Shown piece by piece: positions 42,563-52,968 of a DNA stretch of 64,000 bases; positions within the stretch are counted from its first letter, which is position 1; each line of letters begins with the position of its first letter. The position numbers were made by a program, and so were the translations under genes. The notes beneath the pieces are model-generated. The model ran no database searches. It saw only the letters and a list, made by a program, of their open reading frames with translations, and was not told the DNA's origin. The stretch is from Coniella vitis (Eukaryota > Ascomycota > Sordariomycetes > Diaporthales > Schizoparmaceae): NCBI GenBank assembly GCA_011317545.1, contig WUJK01000007.1, positions 248,001 through 312,000 of the forward strand, in the 5' to 3' direction.

Positions 42563-45500
42563 TTACTTGAGTCTGGCGTTATTAAACGTAGCAAAAAGCC
42601 TGCGGCTTGCGGCCTGCGCGTTCACCCTGCCCACAACGCTCCCTGCAAGATCCGGCACCAGTGTGGCCAGCATCAAGCTCGCCTCGCGCCGCGTATTTGT
42701 CTTCTCCATCTTGGTCCGCGCCTTTTTGCCCTCCCCAAACGTCTGTCCGCCAGGCCAAAGGCTGTCCTTTAACAGCGCAATATATTTCAGCACCGCCTCC
42801 TCCTGCACGAGCATGCGCACATTGTCGCGCAACTTGCGTTCAATGGTGCCGCCCAGCAGCTGGTGCAAGACCACCACGACTGCACGACCGCGCAGCCAGT
42901 TGGCGTTGCTGCCCCTATTGAGCTCAAAGACTTCGAGGAAGATGTCGCAGATGGGTTTGACAAAAGGCTCGGCTTCCATATGCTCGCGCCCTTCAAACGC
43001 AGCCAGTTCAGCTTCCGCTTCTGCTGCCGTCGCAGCGTCTGAGGAATTGGCTGCAGGGTCGACCAGATTCATGGAAGGGCCCAGCGTATTGATTTGGCTT
43101 GTCGCGGCCGCTATAAGATTCTGCCCAGCAGCAGATAGTTGGTCCAGCACCGGTATGCTGCCCAGTATGTCCTCAACGCCGTCCGTAACCGAGTCGTAAA
43201 ATCGTGTCATCATGTCCTTTCGATCCTCCTCTTCCAAATGGTCTCCGCTAGGCTTGATAGCGCTTTGGGACAAGAATGCTCGGAGATCTCGGCTGCGACA
43301 AACATCTGGAAGAAGCAAGATTTCCCGAAGGTACTTTTCCAGTGCTTGTCGGCGCTTTTGCAGAAAGTCAGACTGCAGCTTCATCACCACCCGCCGCCTC
43401 GGGAAGTCCAGATGACGGACAGAAGGGTATTTGGAGCGGAGCCTCTGGTGCAGCTCGTGAAATTGACTGTACCGGCGCGTAATGAGCCACGAGGCAGCAG
43501 GCATCTTCTCTCCTGCATTGCGCGATACCTCGATAACATAGGCTGCATACTCCCTGCCATCGCTTTCATGACCCAGCTTGACATTCTTGATTCGAACCGC
43601 TGACCTGCCATAGAGGCTGTTGTCGCTCTCTTGTACCACATACTGCTGTCTCTGTAGTTCTTTCCTTCGGATTTCTCTATCCAAGCTAGCCTTCGATTTG
43701 CGCAAGATTCTAAGTTCAGCAGTGTTGTTGGTAAGCTCAGCCTTTCTCAGCAACGAGTCTACAACAGCCCCCTGCGTCTCGAGCTTATCGATGTCATTGG
43801 TGAGGGCCGTAATAGCCTCGGCAAGCCCAAGATCTCCTGGCGCTGCCTCGTGAATATCGTCCATGTCATCCTTCTTGGTGGGGCTTTCCGCGTCGTCGGG
43901 GTCGTCAGAGAGGTATCGGTCCTCGTCTCCAAACAAGTCGTTGTCTACAAACACACCAATACGCGAGGCCGCGCTCACGAGTCCCAAGGATGACAAACTA
44001 GGCTTCTCGGGTTCTTTGCCGTTGCTAGGGCGTCCAATGTCACCCTGGCCCTTTTTGGACGACGTTTCATTGTCGGAAAACATGCCAGAGTCCACGTCGT
44101 CGTCGCCAAAGAGTGATTGTCGTAGATCTTCAGAAGTGGGTGGCCGGGTATCTTCTAGAATATTATTTAGAGCTTCTTCCATTGCAGCAACAACCTTTCG
44201 ATCAGGAGGCCGTGGACCCTGGCTTTGCTCTAAACTGGCCACGCTGTCTGCAAGTCCGTCCTGCTCAACTTCTTCGTCGTCGAATAGTGAAGTTGGTCGA
44301 TTCTCGTCAAGCGACATTCGCATTTCACTCGTCCTTCGTGCATCCAACGATCTTCTTGGCTCTAGCAGAGCATCCAAATTGCTAGGCTGGCCTTGATGGT
44401 GCGCCAAAAGATCTGAAGACGAACCTGCGTGTCGGGTTTGCAGTTTTTGGTTGAGTTTTGGCGCCAGCCTAGAAAGCGGTGCCGGTTTACCTGAGAAATA
44501 AGTTGTCCCTCGGGACAAAGCAGGCGGTGAGTGACTTTCGAGCGGCAGTGTACTGGGACGGTTGCTTTGGGAGTAGCTCTTGGAGGTCTCTTCTGCCGCG
44601 AGACATTTGTACCAGAGGTCTGATTTCTTGAAGTTGCTGAAATGCTGCGACTGCATCTCTTCCAGTACGGCATGCTGTGCTCGCAGGATGGCCTTACGAG
44701 CTCTATAATATTGCTCTGGCGTCGCGGCTTTTCCTGCCTCGAGGAACTCGCGCACCGTTCGTTTCGACGACCCTGGTACCTTTAGCTCCGGTTTCAAAAG
44801 ATATGCCTGCTCAATCTGAGCCAAATCCTGCCTGTCTGAGTTGGTCCAAGGTGGGAGGGAAAGAGGCAAATGGTCGTCGTCGTCGTGTCCTTCCTCCTCC
44901 AGGGGATTGCGGAACCCGTCGACGACGAGCCAGAATTGGACGAGGCTCATAAGCTGCAATCTGTCCATGTACTCCATGAAATAGGACAGGCCCGAGGCAT
45001 CTCGCAGCAGCTCCGCAAGAGAAGCATTTTCGAGCTTGGATTCTGGTGTAGCGACTTGGTTTTGGGGCAACGTAAGGGATGTGCGATCTTTGCCAGCGGC
45101 AAGAAGCTGTACTCTCTGGTCTAACAGCCTCTTTCCCATATCTAGTCGTCGCAAATAGACTGGATCTTGTCCTTCCTGCTGAGAATCCCTCTTAAGCTGG
45201 CTTGTGACCTCGCTTCTGAACCGGCGCGCATCGGACAAATTGGCGACCTTGCGAATGGCCCTCACGAACCTCTCAAATCTCCTCTCGCTATCACCAGCGG
45301 CCAGTCGCGGGAATGCAACAGGCTTGCCAGATTTGGGCGCAGACGGCGCATGTTCATCCAATGCCGCACGCAGCTTTCTGACAGTCGAACGATCCTGCAA
45401 CATATTTCTCCCAAAGTTCTCCATGATTTGATTCCACGTATCAGGGTCGGAGAGGATTTGCAGGACCGGGGAGAGCACTGCGCATGCAACAATCTCTCGG

Positions 45501-46273
45501 ATTATGGTCGCCACAGCTCGGCTGTTGAGTATGCTGCCCGGAAGCACATGAGGTAGAACCCTTGTTGTAATCTGCCGAAGGTAGTCCTGCTGTGTGAATT
45601 TCAAATCGGAAAACGACAGAGTCGCAGCGGGGTGTAGCTTGCCGTCTCGGTATTTCGACGCAATGGCTAGGTCTAACTCTTCCGACTCGGTGACGGAACG
45701 GTTGAGCTTGCGGCCTCGAACAGCCCGCTCGGCTTCGTTGAAGTCTCGAAAATGCGCCGTCATGATGGGGACCAGTCGCGTGGTCAGAACCTCAGGCAGG
45801 TCGACCTGGAAAAGGCGGTCACGGATGTTCTCGAGGGCGCATCGGATCGCTTTGTCGACCTCATTTCTGAATACTGGGTTGGGACTGATTTTCGAGGACC
45901 AAGACCAGATGAAGTCGCGCGTCATGAGGTCGAGGACTTCATCTAACGCACCCGAGATGTTAGGCGAAGCGGCGTAGAGGGGCTGCTTGACAAAGGTCTG
46001 GCGCTTGCGCAACGCAACGCTTTCAATGCGCCATGCTTCTTTGCCCAGAAACTTGGGTCGACTTCGCAGACCCGGTACTCTCGTGGTCTCGGTGAGATTC
46101 GAGGGCTTCGAGAGCACCAGCGAGGCTGCGAGTAACAGCAGAAGGGCGGTCACGAAACCTGCGACGAAGGCATGGCCAGCCCAGCGAATCGCGGGAATCC
46201 AATTGGTCGCATAGCCCCAAGCGATAAAACTGGCGATTCCGGCAAGAATCACATCTCTTGCCTTCAGGGCCAT
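42563..46273 (-). CDS. Mdm1/SNX13-like sorting nexin (PXA-RGS-PX-Nexin_C), 1236 aa
   Basis: ER-anchored protein that in yeast (Mdm1) tethers the ER to the vacuole and is involved in lipid-droplet and organelle inheritance functions. One uninterrupted frame. The first 60 residues hold two hydrophobic segments (VILAGIASFIAWGYA and FVAGFVTALLLLLAASLVL), the ER anchor. PXA domain about 98-290 (DEVLDLMTRDFIWSWSSKIS, LPEVLTTRLVPIM). RGS-like domain about 425-570 (LSYFMEYMDRLQLMSLVQFW). Low-complexity acidic linker about 600-820. PX domain about 880-1000 with the phosphoinositide-contacting RRYSQFHELHQRL and LDFPRRRV. Nexin_C about 1080-1200 (LNRGSNANWLRGRAVVVVL, LLGGTIERKLRD). The length fits fungal Mdm1 orthologues (about 1100-1250). 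Confidence 0.95.
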   Translation of the reverse strand: MALKARDVILAGIASFIAWGYATNWIPAIRWAGHAFVAGFVTALLLLLAASLVLSKPSNLTETTRVPGLRSRPKFLGKEAWRIESVALRKRQTFVKQPLYAASPNISGALDEVLDLMTRDFIWSWSSKISPNPVFRNEVDKAIRCALENIRDRLFQVDLPEVLTTRLVPIMTAHFRDFNEAERAVRGRKLNRSVTESEELDLAIASKYRDGKLHPAATLSFSDLKFTQQDYLRQITTRVLPHVLPGSILNSRAVATIIREIVACAVLSPVLQILSDPDTWNQIMENFGRNMLQDRSTVRKLRAALDEHAPSAPKSGKPVAFPRLAAGDSERRFERFVRAIRKVANLSDARRFRSEVTSQLKRDSQQEGQDPVYLRRLDMGKRLLDQRVQLLAAGKDRTSLTLPQNQVATPESKLENASLAELLRDASGLSYFMEYMDRLQLMSLVQFWLVVDGFRNPLEEEGHDDDDHLPLSLPPWTNSDRQDLAQIEQAYLLKPELKVPGSSKRTVREFLEAGKAATPEQYYRARKAILRAQHAVLEEMQSQHFSNFKKSDLWYKCLAAEETSKSYSQSNRPSTLPLESHSPPALSRGTTYFSGKPAPLSRLAPKLNQKLQTRHAGSSSDLLAHHQGQPSNLDALLEPRRSLDARRTSEMRMSLDENRPTSLFDDEEVEQDGLADSVASLEQSQGPRPPDRKVVAAMEEALNNILEDTRPPTSEDLRQSLFGDDDVDSGMFSDNETSSKKGQGDIGRPSNGKEPEKPSLSSLGLVSAASRIGVFVDNDLFGDEDRYLSDDPDDAESPTKKDDMDDIHEAAPGDLGLAEAITALTNDIDKLETQGAVVDSLLRKAELTNNTAELRILRKSKASLDREIRRKELQRQQYVVQESDNSLYGRSAVRIKNVKLGHESDGREYAAYVIEVSRNAGEKMPAASWLITRRYSQFHELHQRLRSKYPSVRHLDFPRRRVVMKLQSDFLQKRRQALEKYLREILLLPDVCRSRDLRAFLSQSAIKPSGDHLEEEDRKDMMTRFYDSVTDGVEDILGSIPVLDQLSAAGQNLIAAATSQINTLGPSMNLVDPAANSSDAATAAEAEAELAAFEGREHMEAEPFVKPICDIFLEVFELNRGSNANWLRGRAVVVVLHQLLGGTIERKLRDNVRMLVQEEAVLKYIALLKDSLWPGGQTFGEGKKARTKMEKTNTRREASLMLATLVPDLAGSVVGRVNAQAASRRLFATFNNARLK

Positions 46274-46748
46274 AATCCGTTCAAGGGTGGTGTGTTATGC
46301 AAATGGCGCCGCATATTTCAGTGGTAGCGGATGTCTGATGTTGGATTGGGACGAGTGTATGGCTGGCCGCTAGGGTATGATGCTATTTCAAAGGGAAGAG
46401 GCAGGGGGAAGGCTTATCGATTGTGTGTACGGTATACTATGCACATTATGGGTGCTATAGCGTAGGACCGATCCGATAGCAGGGTTCTACAGTGTCGCTG
46501 AGATGCCAAACTCAGGCCTGCAGACAAGTGACATTGATAGTGCATCCGGGTACTTTAGCGATGTATGTACTTCAGCCACAGGTCGGATTCGGATTCCCAG
46601 CAATGGATATTAACAATGTCCTTCCCTCTTCCACATTCTCACCACGAGCAGCAGTGATTGTACATAGTCCGCCGATTATGACAGGCTTTCTTTTCCAATT
46701 ACAGATAAGAAACCCATGCGACACTGCAAGCTAACGTGCATAGTATCT
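46274..46748. other. Promoter region of the Mdm1-like gene
   Basis: 475 bp between the Mdm1-like start and the Trm8 stop, on the same strand. No repeat or ORF worth listing. Confidence 0.5.
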
Positions 46749-47780
46749 TCACCACGGAGGATCCTCCAACCGCCTATACAGCGCCACAAACTTCTCGCCA
46801 TGATTCCTGGACACCTTCTTGCTCTCCTCTGTTTCGGTGCTCATGATCTGCACACACTCATCAGCCTCCTGTTCCTCCAATGGCACTCTCTCGAAGGCAG
46901 GATGCGCCTCAAAATGCGAAACCATCCATTCGTGCAGGTCCTTGACATCTGTGATAGTGTAGACGATGCCGCCAGGCCTCAACACGTATGCATACTCCGA
47001 GTTGAGCTGCGTCGACACGATACGCGCCTTGTGCTTTTTTGCCTTGAAGTGCGGGTCAGGGAAGCATATAAAGATCTTGGAAAGCTGCGCCTTTCGGAAG
47101 AAGTTGGGCAAGAACTTCATTGTGTTTGCGCGCAGGCACGCAATGTTCTGGTAGTCGTTCTTGTTTTCAAGTCTGCTTTGGTTCCTCAGTGCGCGAATCT
47201 TGTCCTCGACAAACTCCAAGACAGATGTTCTGATTTCCAGCCCTACAACACTTTATTAGTATCGCTTTTGGCCACGGGTTCCCTTCCTAACGAGGAACCT
47301 ATACGAGCAACGAACCTAGACATAGGGTATCTGGCATCAAAACGCCCAGCGCCATAAGCAACCCGCCATAGCCGCACCCAATGTCGGCTACCTCCACGTT
47401 CTTAATAAGTTTCCTTGGTGTCTTGACAACTTTGACCGCCTGACCATTCTCCTCGGTCGCAGTCACCATTTCAGGGGCTGTCTCTTCTTGGCCTGGCTCT
47501 ACATAAGCCGGGTACATCTCCGACCAGTCCATCATATCAGGACATGTTGGGCTGATTGAAGGGTCAGCATGGTCTGTATTTGTCACTAATAGTGAAGAGA
47601 CCAATGAACTCACTATACAAGGTTGTGGTCGGAGAAAGGGTTGGCATGCGCTCTCTGTCTAAAGAACTTCTTCCTGGGCAACTCGGTCGAGTCCTTGTCG
47701 GCTCGGTGCGCCGTACGATATGCCTCGCGCTTTTGGCGCTTTGGCGGCGGACCGGCCGAGCTTTTGTTGACCTGTGACAT
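46749..47780 (-). CDS. TRM8: tRNA (guanine-N7)-methyltransferase catalytic subunit
   Basis: Forms m7G46 in tRNAs with S-adenosylmethionine, in complex with the WD40 subunit Trm82. Three exons, 47614-47780, 47316-47551 and 46749-47242, give 298 aa (yeast Trm8 is 286). Start MSQVNKSSAGPPPKRQKREA. Conserved parts: RAHANPFSDHNLVYP spanning junction 1, DIGCGYGGLLMALG as the AdoMet-binding motif I, then GLEIRTSVLEFVEDKIRAL after junction 2, CLRANTMKFLPNFFRKAQL, and IFICFPDPHFKAKKHKARIV, the signature PDPHFK(x)KH of the family. The C-terminus has GEKFVALYRRLEDP. All expected catalytic residues are visible. It is divergent from homoserine dehydrogenase across 526 bp. Confidence 0.97.
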
Positions 47781-48306
47781 TTGCGACTGGTTATACTACT
47801 TTCTGGTGTGATGTGTAAACAAGCGAAGTGGTAAAGGGTGACGAGGTTGCTGGTTCGAGGTTCGATTCTTCACCGTCACAAGCTCAAGTGAGGCTACAAA
47901 TTTGGCGGACAAGGTGAAAAGTTCGTAGGGCTGTCTGCCACTCGGAGTGCGCTGAGAGAATAAGTATCCAGTACCTGAAGCAATTACTTTTTGTCGAGCA
48001 GATTAAAGTACTCAGTACTCAAGCACAACTTGCTGCTACACTGTAACGGAAGGTAACGCATTGCTTGCCGCCTGCTCAGGGGTCTGCATAGTGCTGCTGC
48101 TACTATGTATAGCGGGGTTCTCTACAGGCAACTGCCCCGCGATCGGCCTTGAAGCTCTGTGTAATGATAATAACCTTGGGGAACCCATTTTCTCAACTTC
48201 GCAACCTCCTCATTGCACAGCCACCTCTTCGATCCCACTCGCTACACTCCCCAACGGAGACCCTCTCAACCAAACATCTCAACTGACTCGAAAGTTGATA
48301 ACAAAG
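47781..48306. promoter_or_regulatory. Divergent promoter between TRM8 and homoserine dehydrogenase
   Basis: Two housekeeping genes point apart from this 526-bp interval. A tRNA-like stretch with a B-box (GGTTCGATTC) is present at 47808-47880. TA-rich words (GTACTCAGTACTC at about 48006) lie nearer the plus-strand gene. No defined factor site can be claimed. Confidence 0.5.
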
Positions 48307-49410
48307 ATGGCCTCTGCCAAGACAGTCTACATTGGCATCATCGGCGCCGGCGGCGTGGGCAAGTGTTTCATCAACCAGCTCGCCCAGCTCGCCGTCCGCC
48401 GCCCAGATCCAAAACTCGTCCTCTGCTACATTGCGACATCCAAGAAATCACTCTACCACGCCGACTACAAACCCATCGATATCGCCTCCTCCGTCAACGA
48501 GCTCAGCACCGCTAGCGTCGGTACCCCGCCCCCTCTGCCCGAGGTCGTCAAGTATCTGTCATCCGTCCCCCCGGGATCCAAGTCCATCCTCATCGACAAC
48601 ACCTCCTCACAAGACGTTGCCGAGTCGTACCCGCTGTTCCTAGGCAAGGGTGTGTCTGTGATTACGGCCAACAAGAAGGCCTTTTCAGACAGCTACCAGC
48701 TGTGGCAGGATATCTTCTCCGCCGCGGCCGCTAGTGGCGCAAAGGTCTACCACGAGTCATCGTGCGGCGCAGGCCTGCCAGTCATCTCGACTATCAAGGA
48801 CCTCGTTGACACGGGCGATGAGGTTACACGCATCGAGGGTGTCTTCTCTGGCACCATGTCGTTCCTGTTCAATTCGTTTGCGCCGACAGAAGGGTCGGGC
48901 GGAAAGTGGAGCGCTGAGGTCAAGAAGGCAAAGGAGCTGGGTTATACGGAGCCGGACCCACGGGACGACCTGAATGGTTTGGACGTGGCACGCAAGTTGA
49001 CGATTCTTGCTCGGCTGGCCGGGCTCAAGGTCGAGTCGCCCACAAGCTTTCCTGTACAGAGCTTGATTCCTAAAGAGTTGGAAACTGTGGCTAGCGGCGA
49101 TGAGTTCCTCGAGAAGCTGCCCGAATTTGACGCACAGATGGAAGAGGTCAAGACGGCGGCGGAGAAGGAGGGAAAGGTGGTGCGTTTCGTCGGCAGCATC
49201 GACGTGGCTGCGGGCCAGGTCAAGGTTGGCTTGGAGGAGTTTGATCGGTCGCACCCCATTGCGGCGCTCAAAGGCTCCGACAACATTATCAGCTTTTACA
49301 CGAAGCGCTATGGAAACAACCCGCTCATCATCCAGGGCGCAGGTGCGGGTGGCGAGGTCACTGCCATGGGGGTGACGAGTGATTTGCTCAAGGTCTTGTC
49401 CCAGATATAA
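48307..49410 (+). CDS. HOM6: Homoserine dehydrogenase
   Basis: Reduces aspartate semialdehyde to homoserine with NAD(P)H in threonine, methionine and isoleucine synthesis. Single exon, 367 aa (yeast Hom6 is 359). The start is at MASAKTVYIGIIGAGGVG; the open frame further upstream lacks ATG and is leader. The Rossmann motif GAGGVGKCFINQL is at residues 12-24. DNTSSQDVAESYP and VITANKKAFSD follow, and YHESSCGAGLPVISTIKDL is the conserved catalytic segment with the active-site Lys region. EGVFSGTMSFLFNSF, AKELGYTEPDPRDDLNGLDVARK and NPLIIQGAGAGGEVTAMGV match the family closely. The fungal short form lacks an ACT domain and an aspartokinase fusion, as expected. Confidence 0.98.
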   Translation: MASAKTVYIGIIGAGGVGKCFINQLAQLAVRRPDPKLVLCYIATSKKSLYHADYKPIDIASSVNELSTASVGTPPPLPEVVKYLSSVPPGSKSILIDNTSSQDVAESYPLFLGKGVSVITANKKAFSDSYQLWQDIFSAAAASGAKVYHESSCGAGLPVISTIKDLVDTGDEVTRIEGVFSGTMSFLFNSFAPTEGSGGKWSAEVKKAKELGYTEPDPRDDLNGLDVARKLTILARLAGLKVESPTSFPVQSLIPKELETVASGDEFLEKLPEFDAQMEEVKTAAEKEGKVVRFVGSIDVAAGQVKVGLEEFDRSHPIAALKGSDNIISFYTKRYGNNPLIIQGAGAGGEVTAMGVTSDLLKVLSQI

Positions 49411-49773
49411 CATGTTTTTTGCAGTACATTATCGAGAAACTAGCGTAACTCTTGCAGAGCAGAGCAGAGCAAAGCAAAGCAAAAAGCACCGCAAATAAAA
49501 TAAGGAAAGAGAAAGATCAAACACCACAGACAAAAGATTCTCCTCCCAAACGGAGTGATCACATCAACTTATCAAACTCCGTGCTCTTTCGTACTCGAGG
49601 TATCCCAGTATCCTGATGCGCCGTGCTGTGTATCCCAGTAACGCTCTTTGTAGTAGTTTATCATGTCGAAAAGAAGAAAAAGGAACAAGATCTGAGTCGG
49701 CTAAGGCAAAGCTTTGCTTCTATCGCGCGTACGCTGCTGTTTGGGCGTCAACAATTTCCAGATCGAAACCCAG

Positions 49774-50147
49774 CTAGAATGTCGACACAGGGTGACTGAG
49801 CGATTCGCGTCTTCGTCGGCTTCGGGGGTTGGTCATGGTGGCAGGGAAGACGAGGCGGTAGATCCAGAGGATAAAGTCAAAGGCTATCAGCACGACAATC
49901 GGTGTCCAGAAGGAGAGCGCAAGCGTTATCTGTTGTTTGAAAGAACCAATCTCAAGGTTAGCCACTCTGTGCACTATTCATAGTGGGAAGACATAGATGG
50001 TATAAATTGACTAACAAAGAACCACGAAATAATCCTGATTATCCACGAATATGAATCCGAAATGACAAGCAACTCGGTCATTCTAGACTCAAGGACGGCG
50101 GCAACCTCGTGAAGAGAGAGCATGTCGAATGACTGCGGGACGTGCAT
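49774..50147 (-). CDS. Small two-helix membrane protein, 95 aa
   Basis: Two exons, 50016-50147 and 49774-49929 (intron 49930-50015, donor GTTAGT, acceptor CAACAG), both phase 0. Start at MHVPQSFDMLSLHEV. The protein has one amphipathic/hydrophobic helix (WIIRIISWFF) running over the junction into LALSFWTPIVVLIAFDFILW, so probably one or two membrane segments, followed by a strongly basic tail (RSRRRRESLSHPV) that should stay cytosolic. I do not recognise the family. It is divergent from the CCDC174-like gene (823 bp between starts). The clean splice join into hydrophobic sequence is the main reason to trust it. Confidence 0.65.
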
Positions 50148-50970
50148 GCTTGATGAGGCCAATCAAGTGTAGAACAAGGCTGTGGGAAACGAGGACTGAG
50201 CTCGCCGTCCAACGAGCTGTCGTGTATTCTCGTCTTGCTGTGCGTGATATAACAATCGTGGGCGCTACCTTGGTAGTCCAATATATCGTGATGGATCGTA
50301 TGTGCTTGTAGAGAGTTGGAATTAGAGGCGAAATAAACGAGTTGGCGGCGCGAGCCCACCACCAAGAACGAAGCCACGGTGCGAGAAACAGATTTGTTGA
50401 ACAGCGGGTCGCCGGTGAGCAAAAGAGTGGTGCGAGCTGGGTTTATAAAAGCACGACTGGTAGCAAGAAGGACGATGGACTGGCAGGACTCCTGGAGCAA
50501 GGGGAGAATAAAAGAAGCCGAGGGAGAATGACGGGATTCCAAAAATTTGGGCCTGGAGAGGGAATGTGTATTATTAGCTTGTGATTACATATAGCAACGA
50601 ACCCACTACCAGTACTATGTACCTTGGCCAGCTTCCCTAATGCTAGCTTCTTTTAGAAGGGGCTTCAGCTGGTTCGGCTGCTGCGGAAGGAAAAAATGGG
50701 GAGCCCTGTCAGGCGTCGTCAGGCCCGTACCGAGGGTCAGCCCAGTCAGTGCAGAAGGAAAGTACCTTTTTCGTAACAATCAACAAGCACTACAAGTACA
50801 TGCCTTTCTCGGAATCCCCCATTCTCCACCGTCAACTCCACGCATCGTCAGATCAGTTGACTGGACGTACCTCAGCACCAAGTCCGGTATCCGCTTTGAT
50901 TTCCGCGTCTGGCGACTTGAGTACGTTGCAAATACCAAAGTACCTGCCTCTTGAGTCTGTCTGCTGGATC
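50148..50970. other. Divergent promoter region
   Basis: 823 bp between the small membrane protein gene and the CCDC174-like gene. The minus strand is open for 154 codons here (50078-50542), but the sequence is not protein-like and it overlaps the start of the small gene; it is treated as leader. No repeats. Confidence 0.5.
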
Positions 50971-52068
50971 ATGCCACAAGATCCAAACCTCTACGGCCAA
51001 CGCGCGCCAAAGCGCCAAAAGAAGGCCACCGCACTGCCCTCGTCGCTCGCCTTTTCCTCCGAGCTGGCTACGCTCATCAGTAGCGCAAAGTCGACGACAT
51101 CGTCAGCCTCGCTAGTTGCGGGCTCAACTGCTTCTCCAAATTCCACCACACAGGCTGCCCGCCCACGCCCATCCAAATCAAAAAACGACATCTTTGCCGG
51201 TGTAAAAGCCAAACGAAGGGCCGAGACACCGCATCGCAGTCGTGATCGCGACCGGGATCAGGGCAAACTCGTTCTCAAGGATGTCTACGGCACCGAAGAT
51301 GAAAAGAATCAACTCGCCTCCGCCCGTCGCATAATGGAAGAGAAAGCCCGTCTCTACGCCTCCATGAAACGCGGTGACTACGTCCCCAAGGAAGGCGAAG
51401 CCGCGCCCCTCGTCGACTTCGACCGCAAATGGGCAGAAAAGACACAACAACAAAACCACCGCCCAGCTTCCTCGTCATCAGAGGATGAGGATGAGGATGA
51501 ATCAGACAACAATGACACAGAACTCATCACCTACACCGACGAATTCGGCCGTACCCGCACCGGCACGCGTGCCGAAAAGAGCCGCTTAGAGCGCCGCCTG
51601 CGCGCAAATGAATATACCATCACAGAGCTCGAGCGCATGTCTGCACGTCCCAAAGCGCCCGAGAAGCTCATCCTTGGCGACGCTATCCAGGCCGAGGCAT
51701 TCGTCGCGCACGATATCGAGCAAATGGAGGCGATTGCCCGCAAGCGTGACCGCAGCTTGACACCGCCTGAAATGAAGCATTACGACGCCAATGCTGAAAT
51801 CAGGACAAAGGGCGTCGGATTTTTCCAATTTAGCAAAGATGAAGAGATGCGGACGCGGGAGATGGCGGAGCTGGCCAAGGAGCGCGAGACGACGGAGCGG
51901 GAGAGGCAAAGGCGCGATGAGGAGCGTGATGAGAGACGTAAGGAAGTGGCAGAGCGTAGAAGGCTTATCGAAGCACGGAGAAAGGAAAAGGGCACAAAGA
52001 GGGCGCAGAAACTAGCCGATGACTTTCTGGATGGGTTGGCTGGGGAGATGGGAGATGGGAAAAATTGA
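50971..52068 (+). CDS. CCDC174-like coiled-coil protein (DUF4078 region), 365 aa
   Basis: Single exon starting MPQDPNLYGQRAPKRQKK, which includes a basic nuclear-localisation-like patch. Recognisable parts are KNDIFAGVKAKRRAETPHRS, LVLKDVYGTEDEKNQL, then YASMKRGDYVPKEGEA, an acidic SSSSEDEDEDESDNND stretch, YTDEFGRTRTGTRAEKSRLE and GVGFFQFSKDEEMRTREM. The last is the DUF4078 hallmark of the CCDC174 family. The final 90 residues are an almost unbroken Arg/Glu coiled coil. In animals CCDC174 associates with the splicing/exon-junction machinery in the nucleus; the same role here is inference. Domain order and length fit fungal members. Confidence 0.88.
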   Translation: MPQDPNLYGQRAPKRQKKATALPSSLAFSSELATLISSAKSTTSSASLVAGSTASPNSTTQAARPRPSKSKNDIFAGVKAKRRAETPHRSRDRDRDQGKLVLKDVYGTEDEKNQLASARRIMEEKARLYASMKRGDYVPKEGEAAPLVDFDRKWAEKTQQQNHRPASSSSEDEDEDESDNNDTELITYTDEFGRTRTGTRAEKSRLERRLRANEYTITELERMSARPKAPEKLILGDAIQAEAFVAHDIEQMEAIARKRDRSLTPPEMKHYDANAEIRTKGVGFFQFSKDEEMRTREMAELAKERETTERERQRRDEERDERRKEVAERRRLIEARRKEKGTKRAQKLADDFLDGLAGEMGDGKN

Positions 52069-52968
52069 AACTGAAATAGAATTTGGCAAGTTCTCAGCCT
52101 TGAATCCCAGGAGCACATACTGTGTAGAAGCGTATGTAAATACACACTGGACACGTGAAGAACATGTTATTGCATGCAACTTTCACTTCATATGAAGAGC
52201 TGAAATCTATTGCTCGTCTATCATATCCATAGCAAATCCGACATTTCTTTCCATTTTTGCACAACGCAACGACATGCTATCTCTGTACATAGGTCACCGC
52301 GTCTCCCCAACATCAAATCATATAATCGCCAGTTGATGTGCCGTATTATAGTAGGCATAAGTCTAGCATTTTTTCGTCTCTGTATCGGCAACACTTGGTA
52401 ATATATATATACCTCGTAGAGTAGATTGCTTTCCCGGTCAACAATGGCATTCCTCTAATATCGTGTGCAGTTTCACAAGTCGTTCAGCCATTGCCAAGCC
52501 GTCTCTTCCATTTCCAAAATCGCTAGTTCGCAAATTCGCGTGCAGGAGTATGTAAGAAAATGATAAGTCAGGGATGTTATGCCGCCGTTAGTGCTCAATC
52601 ATTGGAAATTCATTCCCAAGTGTCAAGCTTTTGATATGCGATCCAAATTTCGCATACAATCCTCAACGCCATCTCCCTCCCCCCCGCCCCCCCAAGAAAC
52701 TCCGAAATCTTCACGGGGAAAGGAAGATTTGTGTTATCAAGCAAGTCGGGAAAAATACGCATGAAGCGGTCGAGTCCTTTGCCGCCAACGCCCAAAATCA
52801 ATCCAAACGCCCATCGCAAATATGATGTAAGATATATCCATATCCGGTCAACGCCAGTAAATTACAGGCGATGCCGCCCATGCGAGGGGCCGCTCCGCTT
52901 ACGACACAATTCACTAACTCCCTGATGTATGACATCCAAACATCGAAGGTGAACATCGTAACGCGATG
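52069..52968. other. Convergent 3' region
   Basis: 900 bp between the stop of the CCDC174-like gene and the stop of the membrane protein gene. AT-rich, with a C-run at 52680-52692. No gene supported. Confidence 0.5.

Noticed and set aside
48061..48306. Upstream in-frame extension of homoserine dehydrogenase
   Set aside because: It has no ATG, and the family starts directly before the Rossmann fold, which fits the ATG at 48307.
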